A DNA stretch of 64,000 nucleotides from Sipunculus nudus (lineage: Eukaryota; Annelida; Sipuncula; Golfingiida; Sipunculidae). Shown one piece after another: positions 10,272 to 21,432 of this stretch. The stretch spans positions 62,434,659 to 62,498,658 of the forward strand of contig CM049313.1 in NCBI GenBank assembly GCA_026874595.1. The letters run 5' to 3'. The translations under genes and the position numbers were made by a program. Below the pieces are notes generated by a model. That model saw only the letters and a list, made by a program, of their open reading frames with translations, did no database searches and was not told the DNA's origin. Each line of letters starts with the position of its first letter. Positions within the stretch are counted from its first letter, which is position 1.

Positions 10272-10919
10272 GGCGCTCTTATTTCAAATTCACGAATTGA
10301 ATTTACATGAAACGAGGTCCAAAAAAGTGGAAAATATTCAGATGAACAATGGCAACTCTCTGTACAAAAACTCCCGCATATTTCAGCTCGGCATCAACCA
10401 GTTTCATTAGTGATAGGACCTAAGGAACAAATTGATGTTTGATGCCAAATGTATATATTTTGGTGTAGGTGTATGGTACTATAAAGCATGGGTTTGGGTG
10501 ACTCGACTTTGTTGATTCTAAAACGTTGCACAAATAGAATAAACATTCATTACAAAATTCGCATCTAGCTGCTAAATTTGGAGGCGCAGAACTCCCCACC
10601 ACATAATATGAATGTAACATCAAATTCAACACAATACTAACATAATACACAATTACCGAACGCACAAATTTATACTCAAGTATAAGAGTATAAGAATACA
10701 TGTGTATCTGAAATTCATTCGGTTTTCAGCGAAGGGTTTCAAGCAAAACTACCTCAACAACAAATTTTAACCGCCCTATCACAATAAATTGTCATATCCA
10801 GTGATGGCCGGGGTGGAGAATCAAATACTTATACAAAGAATTCGATTCACCTGTGTTCGCAATGTTCTCTGTAAGCCCTTTCACACATTCAGTGATTGCA
10901 ACATGGATCATCCCGGACT
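10272..10919. other. Non-coding, no recognised feature
   Basis: AT-rich sequence without a credible gene. The open frames are short and look like chance. Confidence 0.5.
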
Positions 10920-11326
10920 TTCTTTTTATTTATTTTTTTTTTGCTGGAGGTAACAGCCTCCATTTTTTATGCTTACTTAACTACATATATGTACCTCTGC
11001 AGAGTTACATTCCGGTTTCCTACTACGTGACAGGGCAGTATCACACGCTTCCTCTCATTTATATCCTGGCATTGACCAGGCCCGGTGACTTCTGCACCTG
11101 GGTGTGTAATCGTCCCCATTACAGAGTCTTACCACCGAGGAGTCCCCGAAAGGCGCACTCGTTTGTGAGTGTAACACAGTGGTTGGACACGGCCCTCCCA
11201 TTGAGCCTGCAGAGGGCTCACCCTGGGAGGGAGCCGACCGTGAAATATCTCACCGCCTCGACTAAGATTCGAACTCACGACCTCCAGGCTTTGAGTCCTG
11301 CGCTCTACCCCTGAGCCACAAAAGCC
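10920..11326 (-). repeat. tRNA-derived SINE
   Basis: Read on the minus strand it starts GGCTTTTGTGGCTCAGGGGT, with an A-box-like TGGCTCAGGGG, and continues to GAGTTCGAATC, a B box, about 40 bases later. An unrelated body of about 300 bases follows, with an A-rich tail (poly-T/ATTTATTT on the plus strand, 10921-10940). The tRNA head plus body plus A-rich tail is the SINE layout. The head has a tRNA-like anticodon arm, but the 3' side of the acceptor stem is replaced by the SINE body, so it is not a functional tRNA gene. Confidence 0.75.
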
Positions 11327-11667
11327 GGTACATCCGGATAATCCGTGGTGTTCCAGCGTCCATCACCAAGAATCCGGTGTAAAAAAGTAAAACCTGGGTA
11401 CTTATACGGAGAAGTATGGTGACCACACGGATAGACGCGGTAGCAACACGGACTTCAAAGGAAAGCCCCCGGAGTGACCCCGGAGTGCCACCAAAGTAGC
11501 CCCGGCGTACATGAATGAGAACGGAACCAACTAGGCTTTTACACGGCCTTCGTACTGAGGTACACGTTCTTAACTGGGACCCCCACCTTTCGGAGTACTG
11601 ACGTTGCGTTGAATGCGGTCACTCGAGAATATGTGTTCTTTAACGGTTCTACTATAAGAGCGACAAC

Positions 11668-12930
11668 ATGTCCTCAAAACCAATAGAAAACATACCTGAG
11701 AATATTCAAAATATGCTGCTGCTGGTTTACACAATGAAAGCAAAACTCATGGTGGCAGAAGCTCTTGTCTTACAGCAACAGCATGAGATAAATGAACGAA
11801 AAAATCTGGAAGTAAATTGAAAAGGAGGAATGAGTGGCTCAGACCTGGCTTCTTAGACGACCACTATAAGGGCAGTATTAGAAGTTGATGGCTGAACTGA
11901 CAGGGGAAGATGTCAATAATTTCAAGAACGTTATGAGAATGGACACTGATACATTCCGTGTAATCCTCACGAGAGTTGGACCACGGATTGAAAAGCAGGA
12001 TACATTTTGGAGGTAGGCCTTAGAACCAGGGTTAAAACTTGCTATAACCCTGCGCTACTTGGCTACAGGCAATAGCTATAAGTCTCAATACCATTTCAGT
12101 TTTGATTCCTGAGGTCTGTCAAGCCATTATCGATGAGTTTTCAGCAGAGGTAATGGTCTGCCCTGTCACCCCAGAAGCCTGGAAAAATTATCTGAAGGTT
12201 TCAGGACTAGGTGGAACTTCCCTCAGTGCGTAGGGTCTGTCGATGGGAAACGTGGGGCAATCAGATGCCGAAGAAATGCAGGGTCCGTATATTTCAACTA
12301 TAAAGGTTTTCATTCCATCGTTCTCCTCCATTTGTGAATGCAGACTCTACGTTGGCATTGGTGCCAGTGTTGCAGGCTATGCTGCAGGAGTCTTCCATGA
12401 GACTGTTTTGAAGGGAGCTCTTGAAGCTGGAACGATTGGACTACCAGAGCCTGATCGCCTGCCGAACGACAACCAACCCATGCCATATTTCATTGTTGGA
12501 CACGATGCGTTTGCCTTAAAGACACGGCTGATGAAACCTCTGCCGCACAAAAACATTTCGGTAGAAAACAGAGTGTTCAATTACAGAATTTCACGCGCTC
12601 GAAGGGTCGTCGAGAATACCTTCCGCCTACTAGCGGCCAGGTTCAGGTGCCTTCTTACAACAATGCTTCAAAGTCCAGAGAGAGTCAGCACCATACCACT
12701 AGCCTTTTGTGTATTGCACAACTTTCTGCTGATTAAGAACCCATCCCCGGTAGTCAGTTTTGTGGATCAGGACAACCCTGTCAACCCTGAAATAATCCCT
12801 GGTTCATGGAGGGATTATGCAAACCTGCCAGACATGGGTGAAGTCTTCAGATGAAACACCAACAAAGCTGCCAAGGAAAAGCAGCAGTACTTGGTAGAGT
12901 ATTTATACTCGGAGGCTTGACATGTGGCGT
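11668..12930 (+). pseudogene. PIF/Harbinger transposase (DDE nuclease), frameshifted
   Basis: The reading starts near an ATG at 11668 and passes through several frames: a helix (MRMDTDTFRVILTRVGPRIE), LAITLRYLATGNSYKSL, then CVGSVDGKRGAIRC with the first catalytic aspartate near 12242. The best stretch is 12330-12854: VGIGASVAGYAAGVF, GTIGLPEPDRLPNDN, MPYFIVGHDAFALKT (second aspartate), LMKPLPHKN, FNYRISRARRVVENTFRLLA (glutamate). These are the DDE signatures of Harbinger nucleases (PF13359-like). There are at least four frameshifts or stops before 12330, and VGHDAF replaces the more usual GDDAF. It would have cut and joined transposon ends together with a Myb/MADF partner. Confidence 0.88.
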
Positions 12931-13552
12931 GGCAAATGATAAGATTTTAGCACAAACAAAATCCTAAACTGTGAGTCTTAAAGTTCAATTCTAAAGCAAA
13001 TTCTTATAGTTAAACAAACATGTATTAGAAATAGGATTGACATAACAAATGTCCTTTTATTACCGGTTTGTAACATGGAGCATGTATCATACCAAGTATT
13101 GTTTTATTCTTTTACGATCCGATGTGTTTAGTAACATCAATTAAGCCTTGTCCTATAATAAATTACGCTCTCTACACAGCACTTTACATATAGGCCTACT
13201 ACCTATATCGTAAGCGCTGTTTGTTTTGACCTCGTATCCTACATCACTAAACCATAGGGGAGCACTGTATTTTGGTCCAATCAGATGAGACCCTGTGCTG
13301 GAGGTCAAACGGTTTACCGGCCAAGCGAGGAATACACGGAGCCGATGTTGTTCATTTCGTTTTGAGTGACAGCTCATCGCCCCGGCAACCGTTTGAACAG
13401 GCCACAGGCTCAGAGAGAATGGCCATGGGCGGAGCCTGATGCCTGTCGAGTCTTTGTTGACTGGCATTTGGTTGGCTGCTAGTCACGTCAGCAGATTTTT
13501 TTCAGCAGACAGACCCACTGTCTGGTGTTAAAGTGCGTCATGAACGGTAAAA
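12931..13552. other. Non-coding spacer between the two Harbinger genes
   Basis: No supported gene. A GC-richer part at 13300-13470 may be a promoter region, but no motif confirms it. Confidence 0.4.
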
Positions 13553-13869
13553 GATGGCATCGGCAAAATCAGTAGCTTTTTCAGAAGCGCAAGATTTCCG
13601 CTGCCTCTGGAGCGTAATAATAAATGGCCAAAAATCTCTTTTTGTCAGGACGCCAACGTATCTTATGTCCAATATTTACTAGAAACATTTTCTTGGCATC
13701 CAGACACAGTGTATTCGGTGATAAAAAAGGTGCTGAAAGCACAAACGCTAAAATACTTAAAACCATGTTAAAAGAAACAGTCAAAAGAATACTTCATAGA
13801 AACAGTGACGTAGCAGCATGAGCTGGAAAGTAGGTTAAGGCACATCCTATTGTCTGTTAGTTGATTGCA

Positions 13870-14279
13870 GTCGTAGGGGCAGAGAATGAACCTTCATCTG
13901 AAATCAATGTCTGCAGGGTATGAATGTAGGAAATGTCTGACGACGAGGTACTGAATGTGCTAAACCCGATTGGTGATACGGTTGTCTGACTGTGGGAAGG
14001 TAAGACCGAAGGTGCTGATGCAGGAGGGTACCACTTTTCCGGCTACAGGAGTAGAGTGCAATTGGGCAGCTACAGTTGGACAGTTGGAGTGTACGGCACA
14101 GTAACGGGAACAAAAGGTAGTGGGAACATCTGGGAAGACCTTCCAAGGCCATCAGTCGGTGCCAATCTTCCAGGAAAGACCTCGGGCTGACGTTGTCGGA
14201 GATGCTGCTGCTTTAACTGCATTAGCAACTGTAATGACTGCATCTGGTAGTTACTCCAAGTTTGTTCATCTATCTGCAT
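13870..14279 (-). pseudogene. Possible Harbinger accessory-protein tail
   Basis: On the minus strand an ATG at 14279 opens MQIDEQTWSNYQMQSLQLLM followed by a glutamine-rich helix and a proline/valine-rich stretch (about 69 codons), then TAG. A second frame carries a serine-rich tail to about 13870. Position and opposite orientation to the transposase fit the Harbinger accessory (Myb/SANT/MADF) gene, which often ends in Gln- and Pro-rich sequence. The DNA-binding domain itself is not visible, so the identity is inferred from context only. Confidence 0.35.
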
Positions 14280-14304
14280 GGTTTTATATCATCTCAGCAA
14301 AATG

Positions 14305-15140
14305 ACGCTAGCCCTGGCTGGTAGAGTCCATCTGGGGCTGTATATTTTGGACTCGAAATACTTTGACATCTGTTCAACCTCTCCCAGTAACTTAAATAGA
14401 AAGGAACAATAAATGTATATATGTCTGTCATATTTGTGCTTATCATTTAATTACTTTTGAGTGACGTTTAATGTTTAGCTTATTTTGTATTTTTATTTCA
14501 TTGATGTCCAGAAACTGAAAATTATTACCAATAAAAGCAACTTTTCAAAGCAATTTGAATGACTTCATGGGGTTATCGGTTTTATATAATGATGTTGTGT
14601 TTTTTTAGACCAAATATTTCTCTCCAAGTATCTTAATTTTGTCGACAATCACACGGACCAATCATCGAATAATCCGATTTTTTTAAATTTTCATGTTGTT
14701 ATGCTGTTCGAGATGCACATTCAATATAAATACATAGTTCAGTTTCTATTTCGCTGTAGTTTTTTAATAAAAATTTTAATGTTGTTATGTCTTGTATCAA
14801 ATGTCGTATCAGGGAACTAACACGTGTAAATGAATAACGGTCTATGCAACCCGAAAATACATGCTTGCTGCTCTCTTGCGATCCCTCGTTTATTTCTTAC
14901 GTGACAAGTTACAGAAAACAGGAGCAGGATTTAAAATATGAAATATAAATATAATGAATAGCTATCATGAGAGGGTAGCAGTCACGGTTGCAAAATAGCT
15001 AGTACTCCAAACGCGATTATTTCGAAATCTCATTATTAGGTCCCTATCTTAAGGTCCATTGCATTGAGGTGAATAAGGAGGTGGATCATTTAGACCCAGA
15101 GAACCTCGTCTGCTTCATCTCCTTTAGGGTCTCCTTCTAT
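14305..15140. other. AT-rich, non-coding
   Basis: No supported gene or RNA. AT-rich filler inside the proposed Harbinger element, with no repeat unit I can define. Confidence 0.4.
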
Positions 15141-15769
15141 TTTTAGCGATGTAACAACAATGGCCGTCGCATAAAATTGTACATAAATATTCACTTTTTC
15201 GCCCAAGGAAGACGCCAGTCTCAATAAGGAGCGCCTTTATGGCTACATGGAGACTCTTGAATGTATGCGGTGGCTACACGGAGGTGCACGGTGCCAGTAA
15301 GGAGTGATACGGATCATTTTCAATCTATAAACTCCGGGACGAAAAATTGCGCAGGTTTATTTTTTTTCCGAACATGTCGGTGCACCAAGGATCACCCCGG
15401 ATGCCTTCATAGTGTTTCACAGTGATGCCGGAGTTAACACGGATGATCCGTGATGCTATCCGTGAATGTGTAAAAGGGGCTTTACCGCGTTGCGTATGAC
15501 ATTGAGCCATACCTCGTTTAATACCGGGTTTATCAGCTTGTAACACATAAAATTAAGAAGCACGTCTGCTCGCTATGCTGCGTGCCACCAAGTGGTCCAG
15601 TTATCCCATTTAAATTATCTCCCCCGCACGTAGACAGAAACGGAGAGCACTGCATGCATTCTTGTGGCGCCCTTGCTGATATTACTAAATCTCCCTCACC
15701 TGTCCATATAACCAAACATAATCTAGCTAACATGCCATTAGGGCCCAGTTACACCGACCATAGTTGTTA

Positions 15770-16215
15770 CTACGGTGTTTTATGTACCCCCGGTTCGTTC
15801 CGGTTTTCAAACCGGGAAGAACCGGGACGAGATATTGTAAAATCCACCCTGGAGGACTCGACGATCGTCAACGGTCATCATCTTTCCCGGTGTCAGTGCG
15901 GTATAGTACGGTATTGCACGGTATACTAACGGTTTGTCCCGGTGGCCCTAGGGTGTCAATAAGGTGACACTACGGTGCCCACGGTGTCATTACGGTTCAG
16001 CACGGTATGACCCACGGTGTAGCTGTTTGACCTATGGTTCTATACGGTGCCACTACGGTGTTGCTACGGCACTTAAGGTGCTGCCACGGTGGATTTACGG
16101 TGGACTTGCGGTGGTCACGGTGCCACTAAGGTCTTAGTCTGGTGTTACTACGGTTGATAACGGTAGACACGCCGTTGGCTTTAACAGAGCGGTAGCACAA
16201 GCATTCCAGCACAGT
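15770..16215 (+). repeat. Degenerate ACGGT-motif array, left arm
   Basis: ACGGT or close variants (CACGGTG, TACGGTG, AAGGTG, CCGGT) recur every 10-16 bases with random-looking spacers. The motif is almost always in the same orientation here. The opposite orientation (ACCGT) dominates in the core units, and ACGGT returns at 18115-18320. Confidence 0.85.
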
Positions 16216-16320
16216 TTTAAAAAAAATACGAGAAAAATAAGCCGCTCATCCGTGTCCACTCAGTGGTTATTGACAGTTATTATTTATTTATTTTTGATAG
16301 CCATTAGTAGGCTATTATTA

Positions 16321-16608
16321 TGCCCCAAAAAATGCGAAAGAGAAAAGATGAGCCAACCAAGATGTTCACAGATGAGGAAGTGGACACACAGAGACCCGAT
16401 AATGAATAAGAAGCTTCAACGTCAAAATCAGCAACTAGATCTGCTCTAGGCGTAGCCAGGGACGTTGTTGATGATAAAGATGACGACGATCAAGAACCAG
16501 AACAAGATGATGATGATGAAACTGCTGCTCAAACTGCTCCTGGTCAAGTTGTTGCGACCTCTCTGCGGAACACATGCGCAAGAATGAAAGCATTGAACAA
16601 TCACCCTT
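16321..16608 (+). pseudogene. Small acidic frame in the Harbinger-like element
   Basis: From an ATG at 16320-16322 the frame reads MPQKMRKRKDEPTKMFTDEE, then one in-frame TAA at about 16408, then a serine/threonine stretch and a strongly acidic run (DDKDDDDQEPEQDDDDE) to a TAG at 16606-16608. A basic start followed by an FT-(D/E)-EE phrase resembles the beginning of Harbinger accessory Myb/MADF proteins, but the domain is not there. The same segment without the start recurs in the second and third tandem units, with the same TAA. Probably a remnant of an ancestral accessory gene. Confidence 0.35.
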
Positions 16609-18125
16609 AGTTATATGCAAGACCGTGGTAAACCGTGGCAAACCGTGATACCAAAAGGGCTAGTACTTCCTCACCCTTGTTGCGCCGGAGTCTTGCATAG
16701 CGGCACCTTGATATCCTTAGCCAAAACGTGGCTCGAACGTGACTCCACCGTCATTTTCCGTAAAGAACCGTCCCTTAACCGTGGGAAAACCTTCATATAC
16801 CGTGAAAACCGTGGTTAGACCGTTGTAAATCGTAGCTGTACCTTGGACGCCGTGAAAACTCCGTGACAGCACCGTAAATGGACCGTGGAGAATTGTGAGG
16901 CCATTAAAAGCCTAAAAAAGTCACCGGTTGTCCCGGAAATACTACGGAAATTCAAGGTGGTTACAGATGAGGAAGAGGACACACAGAGACCCGATGATGA
17001 ATAAGAAGCTTCAACGTCAAAATCAGCAACTAGATCTGCTCTAGGCGCAGCCAGGGACAGTAAGGATGACGACGATCAAGAACCAGAACAAGATGATGAT
17101 GATGAAACTGCTGATCAAACTGCTCCTGGTCAAGTTGTTGCGACCTCTCTGCGGAACACATGCGCAAAAATGTAAGCATTGAACAATCACCCTTAGTTAT
17201 ATGCAAGACCGTGGTAAACCGTGGCAAACCGTGATACCAAAAGGGCTAGTACTTTCTCACCCTTGTGGCACCGTAGTCTTGCGTAGCGGCACCTTGATAT
17301 CCTTAGCCAAAACGTGGCTCGAACGTGACTCCACCGTCATTTTCCGTAAAGAACCGTCCCTTCACCGTGGGAAAACCTTCATATACCGTGAAAACCGTGG
17401 TTAGACCGTTGTAAGTCGTAGCTGTACCTTGGACGCCGTGAAAACTCCGTGACAGCACCGTAAATGGACCGTGGAGAATTGTGAGGCCATTAAAAGCCTA
17501 AAAAAGTCACCGGTTGTCCCGGAAATACTACGGAAATTCAAGGTGGTTACAGATGAGGAAGAGGACACACAGAGACCCGATGATGAATAAGAAGCTTCAA
17601 CGTCAAAATCAGCAACTAGATCTGCTCTAGGCGCAGCCAGGGACTGTAAGGATGACGACGATCAAGAACCAGAACAAGATGATGATGATGAAACTGCTGC
17701 TCAAACTGCTCCTGGTCAAGTTGTTGCGACCTCTCTGCGGAACACATGCGCAAAAATGTAAGCATTGAACAATCACCCTTAGTTATATGCAAGACCGTGG
17801 TAAACCGTGGCAAACCGTGATACCAAAAGGGCTAGTACTTTCTCACCCTTGTGGCACCGTAGTCTTGCGTAGCGGCACCTTGATGTCCTTAGCCAAAACG
17901 TGGCTCGAACGTGACTCCACCGTCAATTTCCGTGAAGATCCGTCCCTTCACCGTGGGAAAACCTTCATATACCGTGAAAACCGTGGTTAGACCGTGGTTA
18001 GTCGTAGCTGTACCTTGGACGCCGTGAAAACTCCGTGACAGCACCGTTAATGGACCGTTGAGAACCGTGAGGCCATTGAAAGCCTCAAAAAGTCACCGGT
18101 TTTCCCGGAAATACTACGGAAATTC
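16360..18125 (+). repeat. 586-base tandem triplication
   Basis: Three consecutive units begin ACAGATGAGGAAG at 16368, 16963 and 17549. The second and third are 586 bases apart. The first is nine bases longer because of an extra GTTGATGAT-type stretch. Units differ at only a few positions. Each contains the acidic frame on its left and about 300 bases of ACCGT-motif array on its right. Confidence 0.92.
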
Positions 18126-18391
18126 ACGGTGGCGTCAAGGTGTTGTTACGGTGTATCCGGTGTCACTACGCTTTTAACTACAATTTGACTACGGTTTATC
18201 CCGGTATGACCTTTCCCCACGGGGTACCTTGACATTTTCCGGAAATTTTAAACCGTTTCCACGGTTTCCACGGTTCTCCAAGGTACTCTTACGGTTCTTC
18301 AAGGTATGGCTAAAGTTATGCACGGTTCTTCAAGATGTTACCATGGTTAAAACCGTAGTAGTACCGGCATTTTGGTGTGGCTGTGGCCTTA

Positions 18392-18998
18392 ACAACGACA
18401 CTTTACTTGTTTTCTTGCTCAAATAAGAAATTGAAATATTTATCCAGGTGAAGAGTTAAGAAGCGATGCTCGCAGGTTTCTACCCAAACATGCACATGTT
18501 GCTTTAGGGTCAAGCATACAGTAAGGGGCCAGTTTTCAAAGTCCTTTTTATGACTGGCTATTAGGTTTCACGCTAATTCATCATGGAAATCCAATCATAA
18601 GATTGCCTGGTCCCTAAGATGGTACCACCTATAGTGACTAAAACAGAAAGTGCAAGCAAAACAATGGCACCAAGCGGGGCTATAAGTCATCTGCAAAATT
18701 TCTTGTTTTAACTATTTGGAAATGGTCAACACACCCAGGTAAAGTCCCATATTTGTTTATTTTAAGCTAATGATATGAAAAAAAAATAAAAATCTTTGTA
18801 CTCGCGCGCACACCAATATCTTAAACAGTGTGCTTGTAAGCCTCATCGGGAGGATTAATAATAAGAAAGAAAACAATCATTATTATGATGTAATCGATAG
18901 TAGCCTTTGGTAATCGAGCGCTTGAAAGTGATAGCAAACCGACTCGCTCTCGATAAAACTCGATGATTGGCCCACCACTACACCGCACACAGGCTGCT
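18392..18998. other. Non-coding, no recognised feature
   Basis: No gene, RNA or clear repeat found. Moderately AT-rich. Confidence 0.5.
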
Positions 18999-19359
18999 TG
19001 TTATTCTGTTTTAATCAACGTGTTTATCATATCTAGGGGCCCGCCAATGAAATCAAAACAAATTGAGCAAGGGCATCTTGCAGCAAGTCATGTGACCCAG
19101 AGCTTTGCAAATGGAGATATGAAAGTGACTTTTCTCCCTCCGCATATATGTAACCTAACACCAAGGGTTGCATGTTTTTCCCGTTTTTCAACTTTGTTGT
19201 GTTTACAAACATTTTGTTGAGAACTTATTTTATACATCCTTCACGAAGGCGTTATATAATCTTTTCACAACCAAAATTACCCTTAGATCATTGATATATA
19301 CACAGTGTAAGCAAGAAATCACATCAATTCTTTTTCAAAGGGTAGATGAATTTGCACCT
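18999..19359 (+). mobile_element. TTAA-type MITE copy, left-truncated
   Basis: It aligns with 56588-56948 through the phrases GTGTTTATCATATCTAGGGG (left), CATGTTTTTCCCGTTT (middle) and AAATTACCCTTAGATCATT (right). It ends GCACCT followed by TTAA, exactly like the complete copy at 56496-56948. The left 90 bases of the complete copy are absent. Confidence 0.8.
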
Positions 19360-19522
19360 TTAATCATATTATTCGATAGGACACCCAGGACAGCCAATGT
19401 CAGAGTGTAATTATTATCTTAGCGTTATTGGTCGGATCCGTGAGATCGTTACTGGTGGCAGGGACAACATAGGAGTTCCCTTTAGATATGTTTTGCATAT
19501 ATTTTCCGTCTATATGATAATC

Positions 19523-19557
19523 TCTTTCTCTTTCTCTCTGTCTCTGTCTCTCTCTCT
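19523..19557. repeat. Pyrimidine microsatellite (TCTCTG/TCTCTT)
   Basis: A run of TCTCTT, TCTCTG and TCTC units. Confidence 0.9.
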
Positions 19558-19689
19558 TACTGGACAAAGCACCAGGGTATAAAAAAATTAATATTAATAT
19601 TAATTGTAAGGGTTACCAGTTAAAAAAAACAATAATCATGACAAACAATGCGCCTTATATAAAACAAACAATTTATTTTTGTCCTTGTG

Positions 19690-20105
19690 ACTGACAATCG
19701 ACAACCAGTCGCAGATCTTCTTCGACTACTTTTGACTGGCGGCGAACTGTCGCACACTCTAGATTCCTGCATTGTTTATTTTTGAGATGATAACCTTGAT
19801 AAGATGGTGTCCACACAGGTAAGACTAGTCACAGACCAAAACTATCACCTGACCAAAACTATCGCTACCAATTGGATGATATGCAGTCGCAAGTCGCATC
19901 GCAAGCGATCTCAGATGTCAGCGACAGTCACCAAAACTCGAAAGTGAATCTCAAGTTTTCTGACATGCCAGTCTGCCAGTCCAAGTCGCATGTTGCGTTG
20001 CATGTCCCGCTCACCAGCAATTCACATGCAATTAAAAACGATGACCAGTCGCAGATCCTTTGCGATTCGAGTCGTCTCGCGTCGCAGCAAAATTGACAGG
20101 GATGG
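19690..20105. repeat. Degenerate GTCGCA-motif region
   Basis: CAGTCGCA, AAGTCGCAT, ATCGCAAGCG and relatives recur, with CCAGTCGCAGATC present at both 19707 and 20045. The pattern resembles the ACGGT arrays at 15770-18370 in design but with another motif. No terminal inverted repeat or target duplication could be fixed. Confidence 0.45.
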
Positions 20106-21083
20106 CAGGCTTTTAGAACGAAATGGAAGTTTGATTGCTTTTAATTGTAACAATCATTACTGGTAAGTACTTTTTCCAATACCCTAGCACATTCGCCTGA
20201 TACATTTTAAATCCCATAACTCCCGTTTTACTGATACATCTAAATATTTCCCAAACTCACACCATGTTAGAGAGCATTGATGAATATCTATATATAAAAA
20301 ATTATGGGTTGATAACACTTATTTACATAACATATGCTATCATGTATCATTTATATTTTGTGTCAAGCATATAACGAATGGCGACAAAGACGACCATTCA
20401 AGTAACGGTATATGTACATAATACGCTTGTATAAATATAATGTTCAGCTATTCGTACTTAAAAGCGGGCTGTTTTAGGACTTTCATGAATGCATAAAAAT
20501 AAACAATGAGTAAAGTATGGAAAAAAAACTTATCCCTAATGCCTGAATATACTTGGAAATTTGAAATTTATAACATGATAATGAAACAGCAAAAAAAAAT
20601 AATAATAATAAATAAACAAACTTATTCAATACCGGTTATAAGAAAACCGCAGCTCGACTCACGAGCGTTGTAGGATTTTTAAATATTTGAATAAACGAAA
20701 TAATCCACTATTCATATGTTGTTAGATAAATATAAAGTAAAATTCTAAAACAACCTTAGACGATAACCCAATCTCAATATCCAAGTTCACAAGAAAAGGA
20801 ATACAAAAATAGGTGCACATAAAAGCAAGCCAAGCATCCTCATGGCCAGATCGTGTGAAAATTTTACCTCTGGTCAGTTAATTTGTATACAATAAAGAAG
20901 ATAACTAGTGCAGCGGTGCTGTGTTCTCGAGAATTATACATCACTGAATCTGCGTGAAAGGCTTCGTATCTGCTCCATGATCGTAACTCCGGCAAACAAT
21001 CAATCTCGCCAGAGGACACTGAAGCACAAGCATGTATCTCAGTGCCCTCTGGTAGAGACTGGTGAAAATCTAGATTTAATGTT
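20106..21083. other. AT-rich, non-coding
   Basis: No supported gene. Possibly downstream flank of the SLC22-like gene, with no convincing polyadenylation signal identified. Confidence 0.5.
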
Positions 21084-21415
21084 GCACAATTGGAAAAACC
21101 CCTATATCTAATATAGGTTGTTTTAAAATCATAAACATAAACCCTGTAAAGTATACCTTATTTTACACCTGGTATAGCGTTCTTTCTTGTTATACTTTCT
21201 TTAACTTTTCATTGATTTTCAAATGATATTTTAATATTATGAAAAATTTAAAAATTTTTAAGGTACACTATCTGAAGAATTCCGTAACAGCAAGCTATCC
21301 TTAAGTAGATTTAAAATAAACTAAATGAAATGATCTCAAACCCATTTTTTGCAAATCAGAATGATATAGTATATATAAGGATATATTGTAGATATAGGGG
21401 TTTTTGCCGATTGTG
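21084..21415 (-). mobile_element. MITE in the SLC22-like 3' UTR
   Basis: Terminal inverted repeats of about 26 bases, GCACAATTGGAAAAACCCCT continuing ATATCTA on the left and its inverse complement (GCACAATCGGCAAAAACCCC...) on the right, enclose 280 AT-rich bases. The right end is 17 bases past the stop codon of the transporter, so the element should lie in the transcript's 3' untranslated region. Confidence 0.75.
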
Positions 21416-21432
21416 CTAGCTTAACCCTAGTA

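Larger units (their letters stand above)
11534..15481 (+). mobile_element. PIF/Harbinger DNA transposon, decayed
   Basis: It holds a Harbinger transposase relic on the plus strand and a second open frame on the minus strand, the usual two-gene layout of the superfamily. The proposed ends are GGCTTTTACACGG on the left and, on the right, the inverse complement of GCCCCTTTTACACATTCACGG. They are similar but not perfect. Inside each end, degenerate short phrases such as ACGGA, GGAGTG and ATCCGTG recur for 150-300 bases. Left CTA and right TTA flanks only roughly fit the three-base TWA duplication. The limits are therefore tentative. Confidence 0.55.
15741..18388. mobile_element. Non-autonomous Harbinger-like element with repeat-built ends
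   Basis: The left end starts GGGCCCAGTTACACC and the right end is the inverse complement of GGCCACAGCCACACC (11 of 15 match). Both then continue into ACTACGGT-TTTT. TTA flanks both ends (15738-15740 and 18389-18391), the duplication typical of PIF/Harbinger. About 450 bases at the left are a string of phrases containing ACGGT separated by 5-12 bases. The right end carries the same and the inverse motif ACCGT. The core is a three-fold 586-base tandem repeat with a small broken frame. No transposase is present. Confidence 0.75.

Noticed and set aside
11270-11326. tRNA gene on the minus strand
   Set aside because: A and B boxes are present, but the 3' acceptor strand is replaced by a long body with an A-rich tail, so it is a SINE head.
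13581-13821. Gene on either strand between the Harbinger frames
   Set aside because: Frames on both strands are of similar length and show no domain. The start MASAKSVAFSEAQDF on the plus strand is suggestive of an accessory protein but ends at once in stops.
15770-16215. CRISPR-like array
   Set aside because: Repeats are only about 5-6 bases, degenerate and irregularly spaced, in a eukaryotic transposon. There are no constant repeat and spacer lengths.
16615-16818. 67-codon frame repeated three times as a small gene family
   Set aside because: It is read through ACCGT-motif arrays and is repeated only as part of the 586-base tandem unit. Codon content follows the motif.
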